64,000 bases of DNA from Pseudomonas sp. MM211 (GCF_020386635.1 NZ_CP081942.1:2418001-2482000), one strand, 5' to 3'; counted from the first letter of the stretch, positions 51,725-60,938 are shown. Numbers and translations are program-made. Notes: generated by a model not told the origin, from the letters alone.

Positions 51725-52108
51725 ATGTCCAGCCAGAATCCGTCATCGAAACACCCCGTCAACCTCGAGCAGAAGTTGGCCCTGATCCATGATCATTGGT
51801 CACCCAGAGTGGTCGCGGAAATGAACGACTACCAGTTCAAGGTCGTGCGCCTGCAGGGCGATTTCATCTGGCATTCCCATGCCGAGACGGACGAAGCCTT
51901 TTTCGTCCTCGATGGGCAATTGCGACTCGATTTCCGTGACGGCCAGGTAACGCTGGGCAGCGGCGAGCTGTACGTGGTGCCCAAGGGTGTGGAGCACAAG
52001 CCTTACGCCGAACGAGAGGTGAAGCTGATGCTCATCGAGCCGCGTGGTGTGCTGAATACCGGAGAGGAGGGCGGTGAGCGTACGGCGATAAACGATCTGT
52101 GGATCTGA
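51725..52108 (+). CDS. Small single-domain cupin protein
   Basis: 127 residues with GAGGAG about 8 nt before the ATG. Cupin motif 1 is FIWHSHAETDEAFFVLDGQL (two His and Glu as metal ligands), motif 2 GELYVVPKGVEHKPYA (His). It probably binds a divalent metal; such stand-alone cupins (often called mannose-6-phosphate isomerase-like) have unknown substrates. Downstream partner of the AraC regulator and convergent with the polyamine-binding protein gene. Confidence 0.85.
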   Translation: MSSQNPSSKHPVNLEQKLALIHDHWSPRVVAEMNDYQFKVVRLQGDFIWHSHAETDEAFFVLDGQLRLDFRDGQVTLGSGELYVVPKGVEHKPYAEREVKLMLIEPRGVLNTGEEGGERTAINDLWI

Positions 52109-52158
52109 CGGCTGGGCTGGCGCTCATTGCGAACGCCAGCCCTTCGCCGTTACGTCAG
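52105..52158. terminator. Bidirectional hairpin between convergent genes
   Basis: GGGCTGGCG (52114-52122) pairs with CGCCAGCCC (52134-52142), with an outer CTGACG/CGTCAG pairing. It lies between the stops of the cupin (+) and binding-protein (-) genes. Confidence 0.5.
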
Positions 52159-52163
52159 ATACC

Positions 52164-53240
52164 TCAGGTGCCGCTCTTCACTTTCGTCCAGATCCGCGTG
52201 CGGATGCGGTCGATGTTCAGTGGCATGGCTTCCAGCGCATATAGCTTTTCCATGACGTCATCGGGCGGGTAGACGGTGGTGTCGGCCTTGAGTGCCGGGT
52301 CGACCAGCGCGTCCGCTTTGCTGTTGCCGTTGGCGTAGTGCACGTAGTCACTGATGCCAGCGATCACTTTGGGCTCCAGCAGATAGTTCATGAAGGCGTA
52401 GGCGGCCTTTTCGTTGGGCGCATCCTTGGGGATGGCGACCATGTCGAACCACATTGGCGCGCCTTCCTTGGGAATCACGTAGGCGATGTCGACGCCGTTG
52501 CCGGCCTCTTTGGCACGGGCGCTGGCCTGCATGATGTCGCCTGAGAAACCCACCGCCATGCAGACGTCGCCATTGGCCAGTTCACCCACGTATTTGGATG
52601 AGTGGAAGTAGGCGACGTTCTTGCGCATCTCCATCAGCAGCGCTTCGGCTTTCTTGTAGTCCTCGGGCTTCTGGCTGTGGTGCGGCAGGCCCAGGTAGTG
52701 CAGGGCGATGGGCAGCATTTCCGGGCCGTTGTCGAGAATCGCCACGCCGCACGTGCTCAGTTTTGCCATCAGCTCGGGCTTGAAGATCAGATCCCAGGAG
52801 TCCAGCGGTACGTCATCGCCGAGTACGGCCTTGACCTTCTCGACGTTGTAGCCGATGCCGGTGCTGCCCCACAGGTAGGGGAAACCATGCTGGTTGCCCG
52901 GGTCGTTGCCTTCCAGCGCCTTGAGCAGCTTCGGGTTGAGGTTCTGCCAATTGGGCAGCTGGCTTTTGTCCAGCTCCTTGAGCGCGCCGCCCTGAATCTG
53001 CCGGGCCATGAAGTGGTTGGAGGGGAAGACCACGTCATAGCCGGAGCGGCCGGCCATCAGCTTGGCGTCGAGGGTTTCGTTGCTGTCGTAGACGTCGTAG
53101 TGGGGCGTTACGCCGCTGGCCTGTTGGAAGTTCTTCAGGGTGTCGGGAGCGATGTAGTCCGTCCAGTTGTAGATGCGTACGTCCTGCGCTGCCTGGCTGA
53201 CCGAGGCGACGAGCATGAGCGGGATGAGCGATTTCAGCAT
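52164..53240 (-). CDS. Periplasmic polyamine-binding protein (PotF/SpuD-like)
   Basis: About 358 residues from ATG 53240 (GAGG upstream). Signal peptide LKSLIPLMLVASVSQAAQ, mature start VRIYNWTDYIAPDTLKNFQQ, the hallmark of PotD/PotF proteins. Further marks are YDVVFPSNHFMARQIQ, LWGSTGIGYNVEKV, DLIFKPELMAKLSTCGVAIL and GVDIAYVIPKEGAPMWFDMV. It captures putrescine or spermidine for an ABC importer; the permease and ATPase genes are not adjacent, so it may serve a distant transporter or act as a sensor. It lies downstream of the cupin and FAD-oxidase genes on the same strand, though a repeat element now separates them. Confidence 0.9.
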   Translation of the reverse strand: MLKSLIPLMLVASVSQAAQDVRIYNWTDYIAPDTLKNFQQASGVTPHYDVYDSNETLDAKLMAGRSGYDVVFPSNHFMARQIQGGALKELDKSQLPNWQNLNPKLLKALEGNDPGNQHGFPYLWGSTGIGYNVEKVKAVLGDDVPLDSWDLIFKPELMAKLSTCGVAILDNGPEMLPIALHYLGLPHHSQKPEDYKKAEALLMEMRKNVAYFHSSKYVGELANGDVCMAVGFSGDIMQASARAKEAGNGVDIAYVIPKEGAPMWFDMVAIPKDAPNEKAAYAFMNYLLEPKVIAGISDYVHYANGNSKADALVDPALKADTTVYPPDDVMEKLYALEAMPLNIDRIRTRIWTKVKSGT

Positions 53241-53284
53241 GGGAGACCTCAACGATTGTTGTCGATGTTGTGGAGGCAGCAGTC

Positions 53285-53499
53285 AGGATCTGTTCAAAGT
53301 CTGCTGCGCGTCGGCACTGCTGCGTTAAAAACAGGCTCAGCAAGCCGCTTGCGGCTAACGCACTTCAGTGCGGCCCCGAAGGGGCGAGCGCAGCGAGTAA
53401 TGCTCATTTACAGCGCGTAAACTCGAGTGCGAGCCCAGTGCGTTCTTCGCCTGTTTTTGCCTTGCATTGCTCTAGCTCGCGAAACTTTGAATAGATCCT
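53285..53499. mobile_element. 215-bp MITE with inverted ends, larger relative of the 37.2-kb element
   Basis: Inverted ends AGGATCTGTTCAAAGT (53285-53300) and ACTTTGAATAGATCCT (53484-53499), one mismatch. The core shares GCGTTAAAAACAGGCTCA and CGCCTGTTTTTGCCTTGC with the element at 37200-37339 but has about 60 extra bp with hairpins (AAGCCGCTTGCGGCTAA; GCCCCGAAGGGGC). The right end touches the stop codon of the cupin gene. Confidence 0.8.
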
Positions 53500-53840
53500 C
53501 AGAAAATCAGTACATAGGTTTTGCGCAGCGTTTCTTGTATGTCCCACACGCCAGTGGTGTTGGCCGGCAACATGAGGGCGTCGCCGGCCTTGATGTCGAT
53601 CGGCTCGCCGACGTCCGGAATGAACGTACAACGCCCGGCGATGAAGTGGCAGAACTCTTGTTGCACGATTTGTCGGCGCCAGCGCCCGGGCGTGCATTCC
53701 CAGATGCCGGTTTCCACGCCATCATCGCGCTCCACGCAGGTTACCGAAGTGACGGCGGCGGGCTCGCTGAGCGGTACCGCGACCGGGTTGTGTTCGTCGA
53801 GTGCAACGCTGTCGGTATTACGGAAATGCGTGATGGTCAT
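53499..53840 (-). CDS. Cupin-domain protein (DUF861/ureidoglycine-aminohydrolase type)
   Basis: About 113 residues from ATG 53840. The pattern GIWECTPGRWRRQIVQQEFC followed by HFIAGRCTFIPDVGEPIDIK and DALMLPANTTGVWDI is that of the Cupin_3 group, which accompanies amine and polyamine catabolic genes in Pseudomonas. Metal-binding His residues are few, so its catalytic status is open. It begins 32 bp after the FAD oxidoreductase stop on the same strand, an operon arrangement. The TGA stop lies exactly at the end of the downstream MITE. Confidence 0.85.
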   Translation of the reverse strand: MTITHFRNTDSVALDEHNPVAVPLSEPAAVTSVTCVERDDGVETGIWECTPGRWRRQIVQQEFCHFIAGRCTFIPDVGEPIDIKAGDALMLPANTTGVWDIQETLRKTYVLIF

Positions 53841-53871
53841 GGCTTGCAACCTGAGTGTCGGGTGAGGGTAT

Positions 53872-55278
53872 TCACTTCATGAAACCTTCCATCAGGCTGG
53901 CCACGCGCTGCGCCATGTAGCGCTGCCACGGGCGGCTGGATGGGTCAGCCAGCAGTTTGTCCTCGCGCACGAAGCTGCGGATGATGGCGTTGTAGCCGAG
54001 CCAGCGGCAGGGCTCCGGTTCCCAGCGCGGCAAGTCCTGCACACGGGTGTCGTGACGCACCCAGGGCTGGCGGGTGAGCAGGGTGTCGTTGCCGAGGATC
54101 AGGTCGGCCAGGGTGCGCCCGCCAAGGTTGCTGGCGCCTACGCCCTCACCACCGTAACCACCGGAAAGGGCGATACCGTTGCCGCGGTCGCAGAGCATGT
54201 GCGGATGGAAGTGCCGCGCCATGCCCAGGTTGCCGCCCCAGGCGTGGGTGATGCGCACATTGCGCAGTTGCGGAAACAATTCGCTGAACAGGTAGCGGCG
54301 CAGGCCACGTTCTTCGTCGTTGAGGTTGAAGTCGCTGCGCAGGCGGCTACCGAAGCGATAGCCGCCGCGAGCGCCGAAGATCAGACGGTCATCGCGGCTG
54401 CGTTGGCCATAGGTGACCTGGCGGCTGGTCTCGCAGAAGGCTTGGCCGCGCTCCAGGCCGATCTCCGCCCAGGTCGAGGCGGGCAGTGGCTCGGTGGCGA
54501 CGATCAGGCTCTGCACCGGAATCTGATGGCGGCCGAGCGGCGGCAGGTTGGCGGCGTAGCCTTCGACGGCAGGTACGATCCAGTCTGCGCGCACTTCGCC
54601 CGCTTCGCAGCGCACGCTGCTGGCCTGCCAGCTCAGGGCCGGCGTGCCTTCGTAAATGCTCACGCCCAGCGCTTCCACGCAGCGTGCCAGGCCGCGCACC
54701 AGGCGGGCCGGCTGAATGGTCGCGCAGTGGGGCGTGTAGAGTGCGCCATAGGCGCCGGGGATGCGCAGTTGCTGGGCGAGTTCTTCAGCGGGTAGCCAAC
54801 GGTAGTCGTCGTCGCCCAAGCCTTCTTCACGATAGCCGCGCAGGTATTCGCGCAAGCGCAGTTCCTGCTCGGGATAGCGGGCCGCGCAATACAGCACACC
54901 GCCTTTGCGGTAATCACAGTCGATCCCTTCGCGTTGTAGCACCTGGCCGACTTCATCGGGAATACCATGCAGCAAGTCGTAGGATTCACGCCGGGCTTGC
55001 GGGGACAGGCCCGACAGCAGGCGATCCTCGCCGAGCAGGTTGCCCATCAGCCAGCCGCCATTGCGCCCGGAGGCACCGAAGCCGGCGATCTTCGCCTCGA
55101 CGATGACGATGCGCAGCTCGGGAGCCTGGCGCTTGAGGTAGTAGGCCGTCCACAGGCCGGTGTAGCCCGCGCCGATGATGGCGACATCTGCCTGGATATC
55201 GCCTTGCAGCGATGGGCGCGGTGTCAGCGGCTCATCCAGTTGATCCATCCACAGGCTGATATTGCGCCAGTCGTTCAT
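53872..55278 (-). CDS. FAD-dependent amine/amino-acid oxidoreductase (PuuB/DAO family)
   Basis: 468 residues. FAD-binding motif VAIIGAGYTGLWTAYYLKRQ, then IVIVEAKIAGFGASGRNGGW (DAO-family GRNGG), substrate-side region YGALYTPHCATIQPARLVRG, and C-terminal HAWGGNLGMARHFHPHM with GIALSGGYGGEGVGASNLGG. Best matched to gamma-glutamylputrescine oxidases and related Pseudomonas amine oxidases that oxidise a secondary or primary amine to an aldehyde with H2O2 release. Neighbours (polyamine-binding protein, cupin, AraC regulator) agree with polyamine or related amine use; the exact substrate is inference. Confidence 0.88.
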   Translation of the reverse strand: MNDWRNISLWMDQLDEPLTPRPSLQGDIQADVAIIGAGYTGLWTAYYLKRQAPELRIVIVEAKIAGFGASGRNGGWLMGNLLGEDRLLSGLSPQARRESYDLLHGIPDEVGQVLQREGIDCDYRKGGVLYCAARYPEQELRLREYLRGYREEGLGDDDYRWLPAEELAQQLRIPGAYGALYTPHCATIQPARLVRGLARCVEALGVSIYEGTPALSWQASSVRCEAGEVRADWIVPAVEGYAANLPPLGRHQIPVQSLIVATEPLPASTWAEIGLERGQAFCETSRQVTYGQRSRDDRLIFGARGGYRFGSRLRSDFNLNDEERGLRRYLFSELFPQLRNVRITHAWGGNLGMARHFHPHMLCDRGNGIALSGGYGGEGVGASNLGGRTLADLILGNDTLLTRQPWVRHDTRVQDLPRWEPEPCRWLGYNAIIRSFVREDKLLADPSSRPWQRYMAQRVASLMEGFMK

Positions 55279-55323
55279 GCACCGCTTCCACGCAGAATGT
55301 ATGCAGCAAGACTAGAAGCCCGA

Positions 55324-56139
55324 TCAGGCGTTGTCTTGCGCGCGTACCCGCGCGTAGAGGTCTTTTAGGTAGGCCTTGGGTGACAGGCCGGTGTGGCGGC
55401 GAAAGGTGCTGTAGAAGGCGGTCAGGGAATTGAAGCCGGCTTCGAAGGCCAGCTCGTCCATGCGCCGCAGGTCGTTGCCTGCCTGCAGGCGTTGCAGCAG
55501 GTGCTGCAGGCGCGCCTGGTTGACGTAGCGGTAGAAGCTCTGGCCGAGCACCTGGTTGAGCAGGTAGGAAATCTGATTGCGGCTGTAGCCAGTGGCGCTG
55601 GCCACCTGCTGCAGGCTCAGGGCTGGGTCGAGAAAGGGCTGCCGGCGCTGGAAATAGTCCTGTAGGTCCTGCGCCATGAAGCCCAGCTGGCGGGTCGACA
55701 GGCCCAGTTTGCTGATCGCCGCGCTGGTCTGTATCGGTGGCCGCGTGTCCTGACCTTCATGCACCAGCGAGGCGTATTCGTTGACCCGCCAGATCAGCCC
55801 GTCGCGCACGGTGATGGCTTCAGCGGTGCGGAACGACACCAGGCCCTCGCCGCCATGCAGCGTGGTGCGGTACTGGATGAATGCGGTATGGCCGTCGATG
55901 CGGATGCGGTCGGTGTGTTCCAGCGCTTCGTCCGGGTGGCGCGGCATTGTGCTGAGCACGTAGTCGCGCAGTTCGGCCAGGCCCATGCTGCGGTTGAGGA
56001 AGAAGTCGTGGTACTCGACCTCCGGGTGATAGAGCGCCATCACCGCATCCAGATCGCGGTACTTCCAGCTGTAGTGATAGCGCAGCACGGTTTCGCGGGT
56101 GCGTTCGGTCTGGGCGGGGTCGTCGGGGATATCTGGCAT
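55324..56139 (-). CDS. SnoaL/NTF2-like domain fused to AraC-type DNA-binding domain
   Basis: About 271 residues from ATG 56139; a TTG five codons earlier is an alternative. Residues about 10-130 form an NTF2/SnoaL-like fold (YHYSWKYRDLDAVMALYHPE; DHTAFIQYRTTLHGGEG-like core). Residues about 165-265 are AraC: LSLQQVASATGYSRNQISYL, then MDELAFEAGFNSLTAFYSTF and RRHTGLSPKAYLKDL. AraC sensors are usually cupins, so the SnoaL cone fold suggests a hydrophobic or amine-type ligand pocket used for sensing. It lies just upstream of and co-directional with the FAD oxidase gene, which it probably regulates. Confidence 0.85.
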   Translation of the reverse strand: MPDIPDDPAQTERTRETVLRYHYSWKYRDLDAVMALYHPEVEYHDFFLNRSMGLAELRDYVLSTMPRHPDEALEHTDRIRIDGHTAFIQYRTTLHGGEGLVSFRTAEAITVRDGLIWRVNEYASLVHEGQDTRPPIQTSAAISKLGLSTRQLGFMAQDLQDYFQRRQPFLDPALSLQQVASATGYSRNQISYLLNQVLGQSFYRYVNQARLQHLLQRLQAGNDLRRMDELAFEAGFNSLTAFYSTFRRHTGLSPKAYLKDLYARVRAQDNA

Positions 56140-56260
56140 GCCGGGTTCGTCCAAGGCGCAGAGGCCAGCTTGCCCGACTCCGGCTGAGGCCTCAAGTGGA
56201 TGGTCAAGATGAGCCGCGCGTGATCAACGTGAGTAAAACTTGTTTTTAATGTTAATCGAT

Positions 56261-56273
56261 TGAGTTTGTTTCA
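56261..56273 (+). promoter_or_regulatory. Candidate MetR-type site before metE
   Basis: TGAGTTTGTTTCA fits the MetR pattern TGAA-N5-TTCA with one mismatch, 55 nt before the metE start. No metR gene is in the window. Confidence 0.35.
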
Positions 56274-56327
56274 CTCGGTCGCGGCCTCGACAATGCACGC
56301 CATCATTTATGCATTGGAGATATCGCC

Positions 56328-58625
56328 ATGGCCCTCGCACACAGCCTCGGATTCCCCCGAATCGGACGTGACCGCGAACTGAAGAAAGCTCAAGAGGCCT
56401 TCTGGAAAGGTGAGTTGGACGAAGCCGGCCTGCGTGCCGTGGGCCGTGAGTTGCGTGCCCGGCACTGGCAGGTGCAGAAGGATGCCGGTATCGAGCTGCT
56501 GCCGGTCGGCGATTTCGCCTGGTACGACCAGGTGCTGGCCCATTCCCTGACCTTCGGGGTGATCCCCGAGCGTTTTCGCCCTGCCAGCGGCAAGCCGACC
56601 CTGGATACCCTGTTCGCCATGGCCCGCGGCGTGAGCGGCGACAACTGCTGCGGCGGCGCCCATGCGCAGGAGATGACCAAATGGTTTGATACCAACTACC
56701 ACTATCTGGTGCCCGAGTTCACCGCTGACCAGCAGTTCGCTCTCAGTTGGGAACAGCTGTTCGAGGAAGTAGATGAGGCCCGTGCCCTGGGCCACAACGT
56801 CAAACCGGTGGTGATCGGCCCGCTGACCTACCTGTGGCTGGGCAAGCTCAAGGGCGATGCTCAGGGTTTCGACAAGCTGGAGTTGCTCGAGCGCCTGCTG
56901 CCGCTCTACGGGCAGATCTTCCAGCGCCTGGCCGAACAGGGCGTGGAATGGGTGCAGATCGACGAGCCGATTCTGGTGCTCGACCTGCCCCAGGACTGGA
57001 AGAACGCCTTCGAGCGCGCTTACAACAGTCTGCAACGCGAACCGCTGAAGAAGCTGGTCGCCACCTACTTCGGCGGCCTCGAAGAGAACCTGGGTCTGGC
57101 GGCCAACCTGCCGGTGGACGGCCTGCACATCGACCTGGTGCGCGCGCCGCAGCAGTACCCGACCATCCTCGACCGCCTGCCGGCCTACAAGGTGCTGTCC
57201 CTTGGCGTGGTCAACGGCCGCAACGTATGGCGCTGCGATCTGGAAAACGCCCTGGCGGTGATTGGTCATGCCCACAGCCGGCTCGGAGAACGGCTGTGGA
57301 TCGCGCCGTCCTGCTCGTTGTTGCACAGCCCGGTCGACTTGCAGCGTGAAGATCAACTGGATGCCGAACTGAAAGGCTGGCTGGCCTTCGCCACGCAGAA
57401 ATGTGCCGAGGTGGCGCTGCTGGCTCGCGCCGTCAATCAGCCGGACGCTCCCGACGTGCGCGCCGCGTTGGCCGAGAGCCGCACCGTGCAGGCCAGTCGA
57501 GCGGCGTCACCACGTATCCACAAGCCGCAGGTGCAGGCGCGCCTGGCTGCGGTGACCGCCAACGATAGCCAGCGCGCGTCGCCGTTCGCCCAACGTATCG
57601 CCAAACAGCGTGCCGGCCTCGACCTGCCGCCGTTCCCGACTACCACCATCGGCTCGTTCCCGCAGACCTCGGCGATCCGCCTGGCACGCCAGGCCTTCAA
57701 GCAGGGCAAGCTATCGCTGGGGGATTACACCGATGCCATGCACAGCGAGATTCGCCATGCGGTAGAGATTCAGGAGCGCCTGGGGCTGGACGTGCTGGTG
57801 CACGGCGAGGCCGAGCGCAACGACATGGTCGAGTACTTCGCCGAGCAGTTGGATGGCTACCTGTTCACTCGTTTCGGCTGGGTACAGAGCTATGGTTCGC
57901 GCTGCGTGAAACCGGCGGTGATCGTTGGCGACCTGAGCCGGCCCCAGGCCATGACCGTGGAGTGGATTCGCTATGCGCAGAGCCTCACGGGCAAGGTGAT
58001 GAAGGGCATGCTGACCGGCCCGGTGACCATGCTGATGTGGTCGTTCCCCCGTGAAGACGTCAGCCGCGAAGTGCAGGCCCGGCAGCTGGCCCTGGCGATT
58101 CGCGACGAAGTCGTCGACCTCGAGCGTGCCGGCATCCGTATCGTGCAGATCGACGAAGCGGCATTCCGCGAGGGGCTGCCGCTGCGCAAAGCCGATTGGC
58201 AACACTATCTGGATTGGGCAACGGAGTCCTTCCGGCTGTGCGCCAGTGGCGTGCGTGACGAAACGCAGATCCACACCCACATGTGCTACAGCGAATTCAA
58301 CGACGTGATCGAGTCCATCGCCGCCATGGATGCGGACGTGATCACCATCGAGACCTCGCGCTCGGACATGGAGCTGCTGGACGCCTTCGAGGCCTTCGAG
58401 TACCCCAACGAGATCGGCCCGGGCGTCTACGACATCCACTCGCCGCGGGTGCCGGACACGGGCGAAATGGTCAAGTTGATGCGCAAGGCCGTGCGCCGCA
58501 TCCCTGCCGAACGCCTGTGGGTGAATCCCGATTGTGGCCTGAAAACCCGCGGCTGGCCCGAGACCGAAGCCGCGCTGGTCAACATGGTCGCCGCCGCCCG
58601 CCAGCTGCGCAAAGAGCTGGGCTGA
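56328..58625 (+). CDS. metE: Cobalamin-independent methionine synthase MetE
   Basis: 765 residues, full family length, with GGAG about 10 nt before the ATG. N-terminal domain begins [20 protein letters not shown]. The catalytic C-terminal barrel starts [15 protein letters not shown] and carries [12 protein letters not shown] (zinc His and Cys), [14 protein letters not shown] and [13 protein letters not shown] (second zinc Cys). It transfers a methyl group from 5-methyltetrahydropteroyltriglutamate to homocysteine, the last step of methionine synthesis. Stands alone, divergent from the SnoaL-AraC gene; the MetR-like site upstream suggests homocysteine-responsive control. Confidence 0.97.
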   Translation: MALAHSLGFPRIGRDRELKKAQEAFWKGELDEAGLRAVGRELRARHWQVQKDAGIELLPVGDFAWYDQVLAHSLTFGVIPERFRPASGKPTLDTLFAMARGVSGDNCCGGAHAQEMTKWFDTNYHYLVPEFTADQQFALSWEQLFEEVDEARALGHNVKPVVIGPLTYLWLGKLKGDAQGFDKLELLERLLPLYGQIFQRLAEQGVEWVQIDEPILVLDLPQDWKNAFERAYNSLQREPLKKLVATYFGGLEENLGLAANLPVDGLHIDLVRAPQQYPTILDRLPAYKVLSLGVVNGRNVWRCDLENALAVIGHAHSRLGERLWIAPSCSLLHSPVDLQREDQLDAELKGWLAFATQKCAEVALLARAVNQPDAPDVRAALAESRTVQASRAASPRIHKPQVQARLAAVTANDSQRASPFAQRIAKQRAGLDLPPFPTTTIGSFPQTSAIRLARQAFKQGKLSLGDYTDAMHSEIRHAVEIQERLGLDVLVHGEAERNDMVEYFAEQLDGYLFTRFGWVQSYGSRCVKPAVIVGDLSRPQAMTVEWIRYAQSLTGKVMKGMLTGPVTMLMWSFPREDVSREVQARQLALAIRDEVVDLERAGIRIVQIDEAAFREGLPLRKADWQHYLDWATESFRLCASGVRDETQIHTHMCYSEFNDVIESIAAMDADVITIETSRSDMELLDAFEAFEYPNEIGPGVYDIHSPRVPDTGEMVKLMRKAVRRIPAERLWVNPDCGLKTRGWPETEAALVNMVAAARQLRKELG

Positions 58626-58675
58626 GGCACCACCCGCGGCATCTGGTGCAGCAGAAGAATTCGGCAGGTGCAGCG

Positions 58676-58782
58676 GTTGTAGGAGCCGGGGGGACGCCTA
58701 GTCCTTGCCGGCGATGTCGGTGGCAAATTCCGCGCCGGTGTTGGGGCGTAGATCGATTCGCTGGCAAGCCAGCTCCTACGGT
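58676..58782. repeat. REP-like element pair (GTAGGAGC/GCTCCTAC)
   Basis: GTAGGAGC (58679-58686) and CAAGCCAGCTCCTAC (ending 58779) are the ends of a common Pseudomonas REP doublet, inverted about 90 bp apart, after metE. Confidence 0.75.
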
Positions 58783-58794
58783 CTTTTTCCGTCG

Positions 58795-58867
58795 GTAGCC
58801 CGGTGTTGAGCGTAGCGATACCCGGGAGCGATCTCCCTGGGTATCGCTGCGCTCAACCACAGGCTAC
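58795..58867. repeat. Second inverted repeat, GTTGAGCGTAGCGATACCC type
   Basis: GTTGAGCGTAGCGATACCC (from 58805) pairs with GGGTATCGCTGCGCTCAAC (to 58857), with outer GTAGCC/GGCTAC. Distinct from the REP beside it; it overlaps the end region of the hydrolase gene's spacer. Confidence 0.75.
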
Positions 58868-58877
58868 GGTTTAACGC

Positions 58878-59426
58878 CTAACCCGCCAGGTATTGCTCGG
58901 TCGAGATAACGGTCGCGTAGGCGAATGCCAGCGCGGCCATATAGGCAGCCTGTACCTGAGTGGCTGGAACCTGATTGCCTTCGAATTCCTGGTCGCGTGT
59001 CGCGCAGGCATCATGGATCACCGTGGTGGCGTAGCCGAAGTCCGCGCTGGCGCGGGCGGCGGCATCGATACACATATGGCTCATGGCGCCGACCAGGGTG
59101 ATCTGTTCGATACCCGCCTTGTCGAGTTGCGCCTTCAGGTCGGTGTCGCGAAACGCGTTGACCTTGTGCTTGAGCACCACGCTCTCACCCGCCTGCGGCT
59201 GCACGCTGGCATGGATATGCGCACCGGCGGAGCCTGCGGCGAAGAAGGGCGCCCCGTCTCCCTGAAATTCATGACGCACGTGCACCACCGTATCGCCGGC
59301 AGCGCGAGCGGCTGCCAGCACGCGTGCGGCGTTCAGCGCTGCCGCGTCGATGCCGTGCAGCGGCCATTTGCCGTCGGCGAAGTAGTCGTTCTGGATGTCG
59401 ATCAGAATCAGGGCACGCTTGCTCAT
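58878..59426 (-). CDS. Isochorismatase-family cysteine hydrolase
   Basis: 182 residues from ATG 59426 with GGAG upstream. The catalytic Asp lies in ALILIDIQNDYF, Lys in VVLKHKVNAF and the nucleophile Cys in VGAMSHMCIDAAARASADFG with the preceding cis-peptide. Members hydrolyse amides or vinyl ethers (nicotinamidase, isochorismatase, N-carbamoyl hydrolases). The substrate here cannot be told; the short length excludes a carrier-protein fusion. It stands alone on the minus strand, before the DUF1028 gene by gene order. Confidence 0.9.
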   Translation of the reverse strand: MSKRALILIDIQNDYFADGKWPLHGIDAAALNAARVLAAARAAGDTVVHVRHEFQGDGAPFFAAGSAGAHIHASVQPQAGESVVLKHKVNAFRDTDLKAQLDKAGIEQITLVGAMSHMCIDAAARASADFGYATTVIHDACATRDQEFEGNQVPATQVQAAYMAALAFAYATVISTEQYLAG

Positions 59427-59519
59427 GATGTACTCCATGGGAAGGGGGTGGGGCCTACACCTTAGCCTGTGCTCCATCGATAGGGGAGGCGGGCAGTTGT
59501 TCCGGTTGACGGCGACCTT

Positions 59520-60194
59520 TCAGACCGAGTCTTCAGCCGCCTTGCCAGCCGGGTTTTCACGGGTCGGCATGGCGAGTATTTCCGGCAGCACTTCGCGCGC
59601 GAATACGCCGTGCAGGCGCCACAGCTCGGCAACTGGATCGCGGTGATGATCGACGCGAATGTCCCACAGCGGATATTCCTCGCGGTCGACGATATAGATC
59701 ACTGCCGAAGATTCACCCTCGCGGTCGCCGCCGCGCTCATCACCTGCCTCCAGGGCATCGATCAGACGCTCGACCAGCGGGCGATCTTCACCAAGCCGGA
59801 ATGCATCGGCCACTGCGTCCAGCACCTGCGGGCCGGCCAGGCGGTTGCCCTGTACGGAAAACTGCTCACCGGACAGCGAGCCCGCCCAGGGAATGCACTC
59901 ATCACCTGTCCAGCACACGCTGTCACCGTTACGGTCGATCAGGGCCAACTGGCGCAGCTCCATGCACGGGTCGGTATCCATCAGCCGTTTGAGTGCTGCG
60001 GGGGCCGAATGGCCCTGACGTAGCAATGCCAGCCCGTCGAGGCCCAGGTACGGGTTGACCTGGGCCTGGGTCGCCACTGCGCCCGCTCCCGCGGCGGCAT
60101 GGCTGAGCAGTTTGCCAACGGCGGGCATGGCGGTAGCGGCGGCAACGCCGAACTGGCCGGTTCTGGGGCAGCGGGCAACGATGGAAAAAGTCAT
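59520..60194 (-). CDS. DUF1028-family Ntn-hydrolase-like protein
   Basis: 224 residues. Begins MTFSIVARCPRTGQFGVAAA with the typical later AAGAGAVATQAQVNPYLGLD and GLALLRQGHSAPAALKRLM. Next are IDRNGDSVCWTGDECIPWAG and VQGNRLAGPQVLDAVADAF, the order found in all DUF1028 proteins, whose fold is Ntn-hydrolase-like. The function is unproven, although they are often linked to amidohydrolases and peptide or purine catabolism. 93 bp separate it from the isochorismatase-like gene on the same strand, so a small amide-degrading unit is possible. Confidence 0.88.
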   Translation of the reverse strand: MTFSIVARCPRTGQFGVAAATAMPAVGKLLSHAAAGAGAVATQAQVNPYLGLDGLALLRQGHSAPAALKRLMDTDPCMELRQLALIDRNGDSVCWTGDECIPWAGSLSGEQFSVQGNRLAGPQVLDAVADAFRLGEDRPLVERLIDALEAGDERGGDREGESSAVIYIVDREEYPLWDIRVDHHRDPVAELWRLHGVFAREVLPEILAMPTRENPAGKAAEDSV

Positions 60195-60283
60195 GGCGGC
60201 TCCTTTATGCGCATATGCCTTAGGCCGCGGACCGGCCGCGATCGTTCCGCTTGTCGGTCGTCACGACGCTATCGGTATTTGTT

Positions 60284-60302
60284 GATAAGAATTATCATTC
60301 GC
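60284..60302 (+). promoter_or_regulatory. Fur box before the FecI-type sigma gene
   Basis: GATAAGAATTATCATTCGC matches 14 of 19 positions of the Fur consensus (GATAATGATAATCATTATC) by my count, 49 nt before the sigma gene start. Confidence 0.75.
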
Positions 60303-60350
60303 CGGATTGCTGCCACGCTTCTGGCGCATCGTCACGAGCAACCCCACTTC

Positions 60351-60938
60351 ATGGTCGACCAGCCGTCTTCACTCGAGCCTCGCCAGCCCGATCCGTCCAC
60401 GACGGAGCCGGTGCAGCGCGATGCCTTCCTGCGCACTTTTCTCGCCCGTCGTGAACAGATGGAGGCGGTGTTGCGGCGGCGTGTCGGTTGTCGGGCGACT
60501 GCGGCGGATCTGGTGCAGGAGCTGTTCCTGCGCTTCTGGCGACGGCCCAGTGCGCCGCTCGAGGACATGGGCAGTTACCTGATCCGCAGCGCCCACAACC
60601 TGGCCATCGACCATTTGCGCAGCGAGGGCGCGCGCGCGCGCAACGAAGCCGGTCTGCTGTCCGAACAGCGTGGCGACGGCAGCGTTTCCCCGGATGCAGC
60701 GCTGGAGGCGGGCAGCGATCTGCGTCGCGTGGAGGCCGCTCTGCGAGCGCTGCCGGAGCGAACCCGGCATATCTTCCTGCTCAATCGCATTCACGGCCAG
60801 ACTTACGGGCAGATCGCCCGCAGCATGGCGCTTTCCCAGAGCGCCGTGGAAAAACATATGATGCGCGCCCTGGAAGCCTGCAAGGCCAGCGTCATCGACA
60901 CGCCGGCCAGCCACTCACACGAAAGCGCCGCGCCATGA
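60351..60938 (+). CDS. FecI-like ECF sigma factor
   Basis: About 195 residues from ATG 60351. Sigma region 2 is RTFLARREQMEAVLRRRVGC then TAADLVQELFLRFWRRPSAP and SYLIRSAHNLAIDHLRSEGA. Region 4 is LRALPERTRHIFLLNRIHGQ followed by TYGQIARSMALSQSAVEKHM. The family transcribes siderophore receptor genes when released by its FecR partner. The upstream Fur box predicts expression under iron starvation. The stop overlaps the fecR-like ATG (ATGA). The start lacks a strong ribosome site. Confidence 0.9.
   Translation: MVDQPSSLEPRQPDPSTTEPVQRDAFLRTFLARREQMEAVLRRRVGCRATAADLVQELFLRFWRRPSAPLEDMGSYLIRSAHNLAIDHLRSEGARARNEAGLLSEQRGDGSVSPDAALEAGSDLRRVEAALRALPERTRHIFLLNRIHGQTYGQIARSMALSQSAVEKHMMRALEACKASVIDTPASHSHESAAP

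Noticed and set aside
56155..56327. Cobalamin riboswitch before metE
   Set aside because: Only 170 nt are available and I see no B12-box-like sequence; MetR-type control fits better.
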